Positions 22,003 to 31,123 of a DNA stretch of 38,441 nucleotides are shown piece after piece. Source of the stretch: an uncultured Halieaceae bacterium. GTDB taxonomy: Bacteria > Pseudomonadota > Gammaproteobacteria > Pseudomonadales > Halieaceae. The DNA lies in the NCBI GenBank assembly GCA_913051825.1, contig CAJXCR010000011.1:1-38441 (forward strand). The letters are read 5' to 3'. Each line of letters opens with the position of its first letter. Position 1 is the first letter of the stretch. A model generated the notes under the pieces. The model was not told where the DNA came from and did not search any database. It saw nothing but the letters and a program-made list of their open reading frames with translations. The position numbers were made by a program, and so were the translations under genes.

Positions 22003-22518
22003 TTAAAAAGACTCCGTGTTAGTAAAAAGGCCTACTCTAAGATCTTTCGCATTATAAATTTCTTTATCATCAACAGAAACCATTCCATCAGCGATACCCA
22101 TGACTAGCTTCCGTTCAATGATTCGTTTTAGATGTATATGGTATTTGACTATTTTCGCGGTAGGAAGGATTTCTCCTTTAAATTTAACTTCACCCGAACC
22201 AAGTGCTCTACCTCTACCTGGATTTCCACGCCACCCAAGAAAAAAGCCTACTAATTGCCACATTGCATCGAGGCCTAGACAGCCAGGCATGACTGGATCG
22301 CCTGGGAAGTGGCACCTAAAGAACCAGAGATCGGGTGAAACATCAAACTCGGCTAAAATTTCGCCTCTAGAGAAATTGCCACCCTCAGAACTGATATATG
22401 CAATTCGATCTACCATAAGCATGTTGCCGCTAGGCAGCTGAGCATTGTTTTCTCCAAACATTTCACCCCTACTACAGGATAACAACTCTTCTTTAGAAAA
22501 ACTGGATCTTCTGTTCAT
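22003..22518 (-). CDS. fabA: 3-hydroxydecanoyl-[acyl-carrier-protein] dehydratase
   Basis: [60 protein letters not shown]. Confidence 0.97.
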   Translation of the reverse strand: MNRRSSFSKEELLSCSRGEMFGENNAQLPSGNMLMVDRIAYISSEGGNFSRGEILAEFDVSPDLWFFRCHFPGDPVMPGCLGLDAMWQLVGFFLGWRGNPGRGRALGSGEVKFKGEILPTAKIVKYHIHLKRIIERKLVMGIADGMVSVDDKEIYNAKDLRVGLFTNTESF

Positions 22519-22552
22519 AAAATGGACTCAGTAAATAAATTATTTCATGTTA

Positions 22553-22570
22553 TCTAAATAAATATTTAGA
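22553..22570. repeat. AT-rich palindrome TCTAAATA-AA-TATTTAGA in the fabA/manC divergent region
   Basis: Perfect 8-bp arms with a 2-nt centre, about 35 bp upstream of the fabA start. Confidence 0.6.
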
Positions 22571-22722
22571 AGATTGCTTAGTGTAATGACTGATAGAGAC
22601 AAGTCCAGCTTTGGAAATAATTTCTCGTTGTGTTTTAATCGAAAGTGCAGTTTTTATTATTATAAATTTTGGAGAATTAGTCAGTTGAGAAGAAATCTAA
22701 AATTTCCCTGTGGTGAATGTAA

Positions 22723-24135
22723 GTGATCCCCGTGATTCTTTGCGGTGGGGTAGGCAGTCGCTTATGGCCTGTTTCTCGAGAAGCTCATCCGAAGCAGTAT
22801 CTTAATCTGGTTGGTAGAAACACAATGTTGCAGGAAACTCTGCGAAGAGCTTCACTTTTAGCAGATGATAACCCTATCCTAATTTGCAATGAAGAAAATA
22901 GATTCGCAACAGCTGAGCAAGTTAGACAAATTGGAGCAAAAGTTAACACTATTATTTTGGAGCCTGAGGGAAGAAACACTGCTCCAGCTTTAGCTCTTGC
23001 AGCCATTCAAATTTGCAAGACTAATCCTGAAACCTTAATGCATGTTATGCCTTCAGACCATATTATTTTAGATGATAAATATTTTGTTTCCGCGACGAGG
23101 ACTGCTGGGGAGTATGCTAAAAAAGGCATGTTGATGACTTTTGGAATCAAGCCAAATGCACCTGAGACTGGTTATGGCTATATCCGAAGAGGGAGAGAGC
23201 TAGGTTCTAATACCTACGAAGTTGCAGAATTTATTGAAAAACCTGATTTAGTTCGAGCAGAAGCATATTTAAAGCAAGGAGATTTTTTTTGGAATAGCGG
23301 CATGTTTTTATTTTCTGCTTCCTCCTATCTTGGAGAGCTTCGAAAGTACCATCCTTCAATTATCAGTGCTTGTGAAAAAGCGTTGGAAACATCTAGTGTA
23401 GACTCAGACTTTTTGAGACCAGGTGTAGAAGCTTTTATAAGTAGTCCAAGTGTCAGTATCGATTATGCTGTTATGGAAAAAACTGATAGAGCAAGTGTTA
23501 CCGCTTTGGAGAGTCATTGGAGCGATGTGGGATCATGGTCGGCATTGTGGTCGATTTCAGATCATGACAGCCATGGCAATGCCACTCGGGGTGATGTGAT
23601 TATAGATAATTGTGAGAATAGTTATATTCGTAGTGAATCTCGTTTAATAGCTGCGACCGGATTGAAGGATCTTGTTTTAGTGGAGACAACAGATGCTGTT
23701 TTGGCGACGACTCTTGGAGATTCGCAAGGAGTTAAGGAGATAGTAAATAGACTTAAATCAATGCGGCGCAAAGAAATTCTAAACCATAAAGAGGTTTTTC
23801 GACCTTGGGGCTCCTATGAATCCTTGGTGATTTCTGATCGCTTCCAAGTAAAACGCATAATTGTAAACGCGGGACAAGCTTTGTCTCTACAGAAACATTT
23901 CCGAAGAGCGGAGCACTGGGTTGTTGTTAGTGGAATTGCTGAGGTCACATGTGGTTCAGAGACTTTTAATTTAGAAGTTGACGAGTCTGTTTATATCCCA
24001 ATTAATACGAAACACAGGTTGCGAAACTCTCAGAATGAGCCGCTTGAAATAATTGAAGTACAGACAGGAGATTATTTAGGAGAAGATGATATTGAGAGAT
24101 ATGATGATGACTATGGCAGGACTAATAAAAATTAA
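22723..24135 (+). CDS. manC: Mannose-1-phosphate guanylyltransferase / mannose-6-phosphate isomerase (type II, two-domain; GTG start)
   Basis: IPVILCGGVGSRLWPVSREAHPKQYL; FIEKPD; cupin part WGSYESLVISDRFQVKRIIVNAGQALSLQKHFRRAEHWVVVSG. Confidence 0.93.
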   Translation: MIPVILCGGVGSRLWPVSREAHPKQYLNLVGRNTMLQETLRRASLLADDNPILICNEENRFATAEQVRQIGAKVNTIILEPEGRNTAPALALAAIQICKTNPETLMHVMPSDHIILDDKYFVSATRTAGEYAKKGMLMTFGIKPNAPETGYGYIRRGRELGSNTYEVAEFIEKPDLVRAEAYLKQGDFFWNSGMFLFSASSYLGELRKYHPSIISACEKALETSSVDSDFLRPGVEAFISSPSVSIDYAVMEKTDRASVTALESHWSDVGSWSALWSISDHDSHGNATRGDVIIDNCENSYIRSESRLIAATGLKDLVLVETTDAVLATTLGDSQGVKEIVNRLKSMRRKEILNHKEVFRPWGSYESLVISDRFQVKRIIVNAGQALSLQKHFRRAEHWVVVSGIAEVTCGSETFNLEVDESVYIPINTKHRLRNSQNEPLEIIEVQTGDYLGEDDIERYDDDYGRTNKN

Positions 24136-24974
24136 TGGATAGGAAATTAATTCAAAAATGTCTTTTTCCTGTAGCAGGCTACGGAACCAGATTTTTGCCG
24201 GCCACTAAAAGCATGCCGAAAGAAATGCTTCCAATTGTTAATAAACCATTAGTTCAATATGGAGTAGAAGAAGCAATACAAGCAGGGATGAATAATTGTG
24301 CTCTGGTCACAGGGCGAGGAAAACGCGCAATCGCGGATCATTTTGATATTAGTTATGAACTAGAACAGCAGGTTTCCGGAACACCTAAAGAAGCTTTTTT
24401 AAGTGGTATTCGTAATGTATTGGATCAAGGAATTTTCACTATGGTGCGCCAACGAGAAATGCTTGGCTTAGGGCATGCCATTTTAACAGGCGAGGTGTTG
24501 ATCGGTGATCAACCGTTTGGAGTTCTCTTATCAGATGATCTATGCATTAATGCTGAAAAAAGTGTGCTTAGTCAGATGGTCGAGTTATATGAGGAATTTA
24601 ATTGTTCAATAGTAGCCATCCAAGAAGTACCAATGGAACAGGTAAGTAGGTACGGTATAGTTTGTGGAGATAATATCAGGGAAAATGTAATTGAAGTCAG
24701 GGAAATGGTTGAAAAACCAAAACCAGAGGAGGCAGGATCAAATCTTGCAATTATTGGTAGGTATATTCTCACGCCAGATATCTTTGAAATCATTAAGCAA
24801 ACCGAACCTGGTGCAAACGGTGAAGTTCAACTCACCGACGCACTTAATCGACAAGTTTCTGAAGGTGGTGTTGTAGCATACAAATTCCAGGGTAAACGGT
24901 TTGATTGCGGAAGTATCTCTGGATTTGTAGAGGCTACAAATTATGTCTACGAAAATATCTATAAGGCGAGTTAA
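24135..24974 (+). CDS. galU: UTP--glucose-1-phosphate uridylyltransferase
   Basis: KCLFPVAGYGTRFLPATKSMPKEMLPIVNKPLVQYGVEEA; TAATG overlap with the manC stop. Confidence 0.96.
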   Translation: MDRKLIQKCLFPVAGYGTRFLPATKSMPKEMLPIVNKPLVQYGVEEAIQAGMNNCALVTGRGKRAIADHFDISYELEQQVSGTPKEAFLSGIRNVLDQGIFTMVRQREMLGLGHAILTGEVLIGDQPFGVLLSDDLCINAEKSVLSQMVELYEEFNCSIVAIQEVPMEQVSRYGIVCGDNIRENVIEVREMVEKPKPEEAGSNLAIIGRYILTPDIFEIIKQTEPGANGEVQLTDALNRQVSEGGVVAYKFQGKRFDCGSISGFVEATNYVYENIYKAS

Positions 24975-26338
24975 TTATTTTTTCCTCGAAATCTCTTAAT
25001 TGTTTTACTGCTTATGATGTCAGAGGGCGTGTTCCTGATGAATTGAATGAAAGCGTTGCCAAGAGGATTGGTCAATCCTACGCTGAAGTTATTCAGCCAA
25101 ACGAGGTTGTTGTTGGAAATGATATCAGGTTAAGTAGTCCTGAGATAAAGAGAGGACTGGTATCTGGATTACGTGATCAAGGTGTTTCCGTTTTTGATAT
25201 TGGCGAGTGTGGAACTGAAGAAATATATTTTGCGACTAAATATTCTCGATTGGATGGTGGAATTGTAGTTACCGCAAGTCATAACCCCATGGATTACAAT
25301 GGTATGAAGTTTGTGCGTGAAGAAGCCAAACCAATTTCAGGTGAAAGTGGTTTAGAGGAAATCCGTTCTTTAGCAGAGGCTAATTTGTTTAGTTCGTCTA
25401 AACGCAAAGGAAGTTTAAACACATTAGATACTTCGAAATCATACATAGAACATCTTCTCAGTTATATAGATATATCTAATCTCCCTAAATATAGGATTGT
25501 GTCGAATCCAGGTAACGGTGGAGCAGGTAAGATTATCGATTTATTAGAACCTAGACTTCCTTTTGAGTTTATTAAAATCCATCATGAAGCTGATGGAAAT
25601 TTTCCACATGGTGTGCCGAATCCTCTATTGTTGGAGAACCGCATATCTACCAGTCAGGCAGTTAAAGAAAATAAAGCAAATCTGGGAATAGCATGGGATG
25701 GTGACTTTGATCGATGTTTCTTCTTTGATGCGGATGGAAATTTTATCGAAGGTTATTACATCGTTGGCTTGTTAGCGGAAGCGTTTCTAAAGAAAACTCC
25801 TGGCTCAGCTATAGTTCATGATCCTCGATTAATATGGAACACGATAGATATAGTAAATAATTTCAATGGTAAGCCAGTTCAAAGTAAGACAGGGCATGCT
25901 TTTATAAAAGAGAGTATGCGAGCAGAAAACGCGGTTTACGGAGGAGAAATGAGTGCTCATCATTATTTCCGAGATTTTTTCTACTGTGATAGTGGAATGA
26001 TTCCATGGCTACTGGTTTGCGGATTAATGGCTTCTAAAAAGAAATCTCTAGCTGAATTAGTGAAGGAAAGGCAAAAGCTTTTTCCTTGTAGTGGCGAAAT
26101 TAACCGCCAAGTTTCCGATCCAGAAGAGTTGCTTGAAATGGTTCAGAATCATTTTTTTTCCGAAATAAGAAAAATTGAACATATGGATGGAATAAGCGCA
26201 AATTGTGGTGACTGGAGATTCAATCTTAGAACATCCAATACAGAGCCGGTAGTCAGATTAAACGTGGAAAGTTATGGAGATGCTGAATTGATGAAAAAAA
26301 AGACCTCCGAATTGTTAGGAATAATTGATGGAGGTTAA
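24974..26338 (+). CDS. Phosphomannomutase/phosphoglucomutase; the true start is probably ATT at 24974 or 24977
   Basis: Frame upstream of the listed TTG (25043) encodes IIFSSKSLNCFTAYDVRGRVPDEL, giving the conserved AYD(I/V)RG N-terminus; active-site TASHNPMDYNGMK; metal-binding DGDFDR. Confidence 0.88.
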   Translation: MIFSSKSLNCFTAYDVRGRVPDELNESVAKRIGQSYAEVIQPNEVVVGNDIRLSSPEIKRGLVSGLRDQGVSVFDIGECGTEEIYFATKYSRLDGGIVVTASHNPMDYNGMKFVREEAKPISGESGLEEIRSLAEANLFSSSKRKGSLNTLDTSKSYIEHLLSYIDISNLPKYRIVSNPGNGGAGKIIDLLEPRLPFEFIKIHHEADGNFPHGVPNPLLLENRISTSQAVKENKANLGIAWDGDFDRCFFFDADGNFIEGYYIVGLLAEAFLKKTPGSAIVHDPRLIWNTIDIVNNFNGKPVQSKTGHAFIKESMRAENAVYGGEMSAHHYFRDFFYCDSGMIPWLLVCGLMASKKKSLAELVKERQKLFPCSGEINRQVSDPEELLEMVQNHFFSEIRKIEHMDGISANCGDWRFNLRTSNTEPVVRLNVESYGDAELMKKKTSELLGIIDGG

Positions 26339-27963
26339 TCTGCTAGTGTAGTTTTCTTCCATTTTGAAATTAATCGATGTGTAGCAGGGTCCAATTCATT
26401 ACAGTCTTCATTTTCAAACATTACAGTTTGAATATTTTCGCTAATCGTCTTACCTAATTCAACACCCCATTGATCAAAAGGATTGATTCCCCAGAGACGA
26501 GCACTAAAGTAGGTTTTGTGTTCATATAAGGCCAAAAGGCTTCCTAGAACACTTGGATTTAGAGATTCGAAACTGATGATGCTGCTAGGTCTATTTCCCG
26601 GCATCCTCAAATGCGGAGCAAGATCTCGAGAATATTTTTCTGGCAGACCTTTCTTTACCAAGTAATTATATGATTCATCAGTGGAACGACCAATCATAAG
26701 GGCTCTTGCTTGTGCTAAGCAATGAGACACCATCTTCGAGTGTTGATTAGAGTCTCCCGATATCGGTGAAAGTGGTAGAATAAAATCTATAGGACAGAGT
26801 ACGGTTCCTTGATGTAAAAACTGATAAAAGGAATGTTGGCCGTTAATCCCATCTGTGCCCCACACTACCGAGGCTGTATCACTTTCAAGGAATTCTCCAG
26901 AGGCCAGAGCATTCTTTCCGTTACTTTCCATAACCAATTGTTGCAGGTGGCTTGGTAAGCTTCTTAGGTTGTGGGAGTAAGGTATTATCGCATGGACTTG
27001 TGTGTTCCAGCAGTTCCGATACCAAAATTCCAGCAAACTCATTATTACGGGTAAATTTTCATTAGGGCTCGCCGATTTGAAATGACTGTCCATAGCCTCT
27101 GCACCAGAAAGCAACTCGTTAAATGATTTCCAGCCGATCCCGAGTGCACAAGTTAGCCCTGCTGATGTCCATATAGAGTATCTACCGACCACTTCTTTTG
27201 GGAGTAACAGGCAATTTTCAGCTGGAATGCTGAAGCCTTGAGCTGCTTTGGTATTTTCGGTGATAGCTATGAAATTATTTTCAAGATCCTTAGCGCCTGC
27301 TTTCATCAGCCAATTCTTTGCGTTCTGGGCGTTAATTAGAGTTTCCTCGGTTTTAAATGATTTAGAACAAACAACGAAGAGAGTTGTTTCCGGTTGCAGT
27401 GTCAATAGCGTAGCTTTTAAATCTTCTGGATCAAGATTTGATACGAAGTGGCAATGAAGATGATTTCGGTAGTTGCTAAGTGACTCAAAGACCAGCTTAG
27501 GCCCTAAATAAGAACCTCCAATTCCTAAATTAACAACGTCTGTAAATGCTTTTCCAGTAAACCCTTTTTTATTTCCATTTACAATGTCTTCAACTATATG
27601 AGCCATTTTTTGTTGAATTTCAGATACTACAATATGTTTTTTTTCACTACTCCTGTTTCTGAATAAGGAGTGGAGGGCTGGTTGTTTCTCAGTAAAATTT
27701 ACATTTGATCCGCCGAGTAATTCGTTCGCGAAGCGATGGCTATCCGAGCGATCGATTATTTTAAATAGTGCATCAAAGCCTTGCCTGTCAATTGCATGTC
27801 TAGAGTAATCTAGTTCAATGCCTGCTTGAGCAATAGTAAGGTCATTGGCTCTGTTAGGCTGTTCAGAAAAAAGTTTGATTATACTTTGATTTTTAAGTCT
27901 ATCTTTTTCCTGTAATAGAGCCTGGAATTCAGGTTTATTAGTGATGGACCAGTTACTAGTCAT
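26335..27963 (-). CDS. pgi: Glucose-6-phosphate isomerase
   Basis: VNLGIGGSYLGPKLVFESL; FVVCSKSFKTEETLIN; WGTDGINGQHSFYQFLHQGT; NPFDQWGVELGK. Confidence 0.97.
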   Translation of the reverse strand: MTSNWSITNKPEFQALLQEKDRLKNQSIIKLFSEQPNRANDLTIAQAGIELDYSRHAIDRQGFDALFKIIDRSDSHRFANELLGGSNVNFTEKQPALHSLFRNRSSEKKHIVVSEIQQKMAHIVEDIVNGNKKGFTGKAFTDVVNLGIGGSYLGPKLVFESLSNYRNHLHCHFVSNLDPEDLKATLLTLQPETTLFVVCSKSFKTEETLINAQNAKNWLMKAGAKDLENNFIAITENTKAAQGFSIPAENCLLLPKEVVGRYSIWTSAGLTCALGIGWKSFNELLSGAEAMDSHFKSASPNENLPVIMSLLEFWYRNCWNTQVHAIIPYSHNLRSLPSHLQQLVMESNGKNALASGEFLESDTASVVWGTDGINGQHSFYQFLHQGTVLCPIDFILPLSPISGDSNQHSKMVSHCLAQARALMIGRSTDESYNYLVKKGLPEKYSRDLAPHLRMPGNRPSSIISFESLNPSVLGSLLALYEHKTYFSARLWGINPFDQWGVELGKTISENIQTVMFENEDCNELDPATHRLISKWKKTTLAD

Positions 27964-28029
27964 TTTTTTGATGGTTAGCCATAGAATAAGAATATTTGAA
28001 AAAGCTTGATAGTTCTATTTTTAAGGGTC

Positions 28030-28992
28030 TTAGCTTACTCGATTTACGGATATCTGACATAATCTTCGAAGCTCTTCGCTTGCATGATTTGAGCCCAAAT
28101 CTTCTATCTCAGCAATAGCTAAATCCCGGTACTTTTTAGCGATTCCTTTGCAATATTCAATTACATCATTGCATTCTATAATTTCTATGATTTTTTTAAA
28201 TGCGTAACGATCTTTTTTAGTTATAGCCTCTTCAACAAGTTTAATTTCTTCATTACTGCCAACCTGCATCACGCGAATTAGAGGCAAAGTCATTTTTCCT
28301 TCTGCAAGATCGTCACCAAGATGCTTCCCAATATCTAGTGGGTTTCCAAAATAATCAAGTATGTCATCTGTTATTTGAAAAGCCATACCTAAGTATAGTC
28401 CAAAATTTCTCATAGTAACCACCGTCGATGATTTGGCCTCATTTAAAACAGCGGCGCCAAAACAGGCAGAAGAAAAAAGAGCGGCAGTCTTTCGGTTAAT
28501 AATATCTAGATATTGATCTTCGGTGGTTGATGGGTCGCCAGCTTTCTCCAGTTGCATTACTTCTCCTTCTGCAATGATGTTTGTCGAACTAGCCATATTT
28601 TCAAGAATATCCATATTTCCTATATCTACTAAAAGCTGAAATGCTCGAGTATAGAGAAAGTCTCCGACTAACACGCTTGACGAATTGCCAAATTCAGCAT
28701 TTGCCGTAGGGCGCCCTCTGCGTAGCTGAGACAAGTCGACTACATCATCATGCAATAAGGTGGCGGTATGAATAAATTCGATTACTGCAGCAAATTTCAC
28801 GTGAGAATCTCTTGGTTTTCCAAGTGCTTTAGCTGTTAGCAAGGTCAGTATCGGTCTAAGTCGCTTCCCCCCAGCTTCAACTATATAATGCCCAACATCA
28901 CCTACTAGAGTCACGTCGGACTTCAGCTGCGCGATAATCAGCTCATTTACTGCATTAAATTCATTGGATATGGATTTTCTTACTTTTTGCAT
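28030..28992 (-). CDS. ispB: Polyprenyl (octaprenyl) diphosphate synthase
   Basis: GGKRLRPIL; LLHDDVVDLSQLRRGRPTAN; FQITDDILDYFG; divergent from rplU as in other gammaproteobacteria. Confidence 0.95.
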   Translation of the reverse strand: MQKVRKSISNEFNAVNELIIAQLKSDVTLVGDVGHYIVEAGGKRLRPILTLLTAKALGKPRDSHVKFAAVIEFIHTATLLHDDVVDLSQLRRGRPTANAEFGNSSSVLVGDFLYTRAFQLLVDIGNMDILENMASSTNIIAEGEVMQLEKAGDPSTTEDQYLDIINRKTAALFSSACFGAAVLNEAKSSTVVTMRNFGLYLGMAFQITDDILDYFGNPLDIGKHLGDDLAEGKMTLPLIRVMQVGSNEEIKLVEEAITKKDRYAFKKIIEIIECNDVIEYCKGIAKKYRDLAIAEIEDLGSNHASEELRRLCQISVNRVS

Positions 28993-29020
28993 ACTAGAAA
29001 GTTATTAAAATCAATTGGAT

Positions 29021-29050
29021 ATGCTATGACTGTTATCCAGAGACTGTCAA
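29021..29050 (-). promoter_or_regulatory. Candidate ispB promoter (TTGACA-18-TAGCAT on the minus strand)
   Basis: Minus-strand TTGACA is the complement of 29045-29050 and TAGCAT of 29021-29026; about 30 bp upstream of ispB. Confidence 0.45.
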
Positions 29051-29117
29051 TATACCTATCTAATGCCCGGTATGCTATGAACTTTGAATGAAACACTTTA
29101 ATATGTTGAAAATACGC

Positions 29118-29153
29118 TTGCTGCATATCGCTCAATTAAGTAGAATCGCGCGG
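29118..29153 (+). promoter_or_regulatory. Candidate promoter for rplU (TTGCTG-17-TAGAAT followed by GC-rich CGCGCGG)
   Basis: Hexamers 29118-29123 and 29141-29146, 17-bp spacer, GC-rich discriminator-like segment 29147-29153. Confidence 0.5.
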
Positions 29154-29241
29154 TTATTGATCGAGTATTTGTATTAGGCTGAGGTCTTTTCTATCGTAAG
29201 GCGGCCTAGCTTTTATAATTTACAATATTGTGGAACTTACC

Positions 29242-29550
29242 ATGTATGCAGTTTTTGAAAGTGGTGGCCAGCAACACCGTGTCGCTGAAGGAGATATTCT
29301 TAAGCTTGAGAAGCTTGATGCGCAGGCCGGAGATACGTTGGAATTTAATAGTGTGTTGATGGTAGGAGGGAAGGAGCCAAAAATTGGCACTCCACTTTTA
29401 CAAGATTGTAAGGTTTTAGGCGAAGTGATGGCTCATGGAAGGCATCCAAAGATCAAGGTAGTAAAGTTTAATCGACGTAAGCACTATCGAAATGAGACAG
29501 GCCACAGACAATGGTTTACTGAAGTTAAGATTACTGGAATTAATTTCTAA
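29242..29550 (+). CDS. rplU: 50S ribosomal protein L21
   Basis: [51 protein letters not shown]. Confidence 0.97.
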   Translation: MYAVFESGGQQHRVAEGDILKLEKLDAQAGDTLEFNSVLMVGGKEPKIGTPLLQDCKVLGEVMAHGRHPKIKVVKFNRRKHYRNETGHRQWFTEVKITGINF

Positions 29551-29561
29551 AGGAGTGAGCA

Positions 29562-29819
29562 TTGGCACATAAGAAAGCTGGTGGTAGCACACGAAACGGG
29601 CGAGATTCTGTTAGCAAACGTCTAGGAATTAAGCGTTTTGGTGGAGAAAATGTCCAAGCAGGAAATATTTTGGTCAGACAAAGAGGCACTAAGTTCCATG
29701 CTGGGGAAAATGTGAGAATGGGTAAGGACCATACTCTTTTTGCCACTTCTAATGGGCGTGTTCAATTTTTAACAAAAGGGGCCTTGAAACGTAAACATAT
29801 TCTAGTTATTAACGATTAA
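29562..29819 (+). CDS. rpmA: 50S ribosomal protein L27 (TTG start)
   Basis: [53 protein letters not shown] upstream of TTG. Confidence 0.97.
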   Translation: MAHKKAGGSTRNGRDSVSKRLGIKRFGGENVQAGNILVRQRGTKFHAGENVRMGKDHTLFATSNGRVQFLTKGALKRKHILVIND

Positions 29820-29843
29820 AAACCTTTAATATGGTTTCCAGCA

Positions 29844-29874
29844 AAAGCCTCGTTAAAAACGGGGCTTTTTTTTT
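29844..29874 (+). terminator. Intrinsic terminator after rpmA
   Basis: AAAGCCTCGTT-AAA-AACGGGGCTTT stem (one T-G pair) followed by a T tract. Confidence 0.88.
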
Positions 29875-29928
29875 CTAAAATGTATGGGCTGAAACTCCAA
29901 GATTTAGGTATAGATAAGAATCTACAGT

Positions 29929-31113
29929 ATGAAATTTGTTGATGAAGTTACGATTGAAGTGACAGCCGGCAAAGGTGGAAATGGATGCCTTAGTTTTCGT
30001 CGTGAAAAAAATGTTGCTCGCGGAGGTCCAGATGGTGGAGATGGTGGAGACGGTGGAAATGTTTTTTTAATAGCCAGCTGTAAAATTAATACAATGGTTG
30101 ATTATAGATACCAACGTATATTTTCTGCTCAATCTGGAGAATCAGGACAAGGTCGCAATCGTACCGGGCCAAGTGGTGCTGATCTGAAATTAATCGTGCC
30201 TGTGGGTACGACTATTACTGATGCGGACACAGGAGAATTTCTTGGCGATTTAGCTAAAGATGGACAGCAAATGATGGTTGCTCGTGGAGGTTTTCATGGT
30301 CTTGGGAATACCCGTTTTAAATCAAGTAGAAATCAAGCGCCTAGAAAAACCACTCTTGGTAGTGATGGAGAGTCGCGTGTCTTAACTATGGAATTAAGAA
30401 TATTGGCTGATGTAGGACTTCTCGGTTTGCCAAATTCTGGAAAATCAACCTTTGTTCGTGCTGTCTCCGCAGCAAGACCCAAAGTCGCTGATTATCCATT
30501 TACAACACTTATACCGAATCTCGGCGTGGTTAGCGTCGAGTCGTTAAGAAATTTCGTAGTAGCAGATATTCCTGGTTTAATATCAGGCGCATCTAAAGGT
30601 GCTGGGTTAGGTCTTAGATTTTTGAGGCACCTGATGCGAAATCGTGTACTTCTCCATATTATTGATATTTCGGAAGGTTCAGAAGATGACCCAGCCATCG
30701 CTGCAGCAGTAGCGATTAATGAATTATCATTATTTAGTTCCACACTTTCGAAAAGGTCGCGTTGGATCGTGCTTAATAAGATCGATCTAGTTAGTGAAGA
30801 ACAGCTAATTTTACGGAGGGAAAAAATAGTAAAAGCATTGAATTGGGAAGGTTTGATATATGAGATTTGTGCGCTTTCTAATGAAGGTACGGCTAAACTC
30901 TGCCAAAACTTAATGTCCTTTCTTGAGGAGCAAGAGAAAATGGAGAGTAATTTTCCAGAAATAGCAGAGGAAGAAAGACTAGAACAAGTTAGGATGCAGC
31001 GAGAATCGAGAATTTATATTGATTCTCTAGATTGTAATGAATCATTGATTAATTCTTCGAAAGACTCTCTAACTAATATGCTCAGCGATACGCTAAGAAA
31101 AGATTATTCTTAA
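29929..31113 (+). CDS. obgE: Obg family GTPase
   Basis: [27 protein letters not shown]; Walker [15 protein letters not shown]; position after rpmA. Confidence 0.97.
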   Translation: MKFVDEVTIEVTAGKGGNGCLSFRREKNVARGGPDGGDGGDGGNVFLIASCKINTMVDYRYQRIFSAQSGESGQGRNRTGPSGADLKLIVPVGTTITDADTGEFLGDLAKDGQQMMVARGGFHGLGNTRFKSSRNQAPRKTTLGSDGESRVLTMELRILADVGLLGLPNSGKSTFVRAVSAARPKVADYPFTTLIPNLGVVSVESLRNFVVADIPGLISGASKGAGLGLRFLRHLMRNRVLLHIIDISEGSEDDPAIAAAVAINELSLFSSTLSKRSRWIVLNKIDLVSEEQLILRREKIVKALNWEGLIYEICALSNEGTAKLCQNLMSFLEEQEKMESNFPEIAEEERLEQVRMQRESRIYIDSLDCNESLINSSKDSLTNMLSDTLRKDYS

Positions 31114-31123
31114 GGTATGTAAC

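Noticed and set aside
30020-30060. Short GGTGGAGATGGTGGAGACGGTGG repeat in obgE
   Set aside because: Encodes the glycine-rich loop GGDGGDGGN typical of the Obg N-terminal domain; not a separate repeat element.
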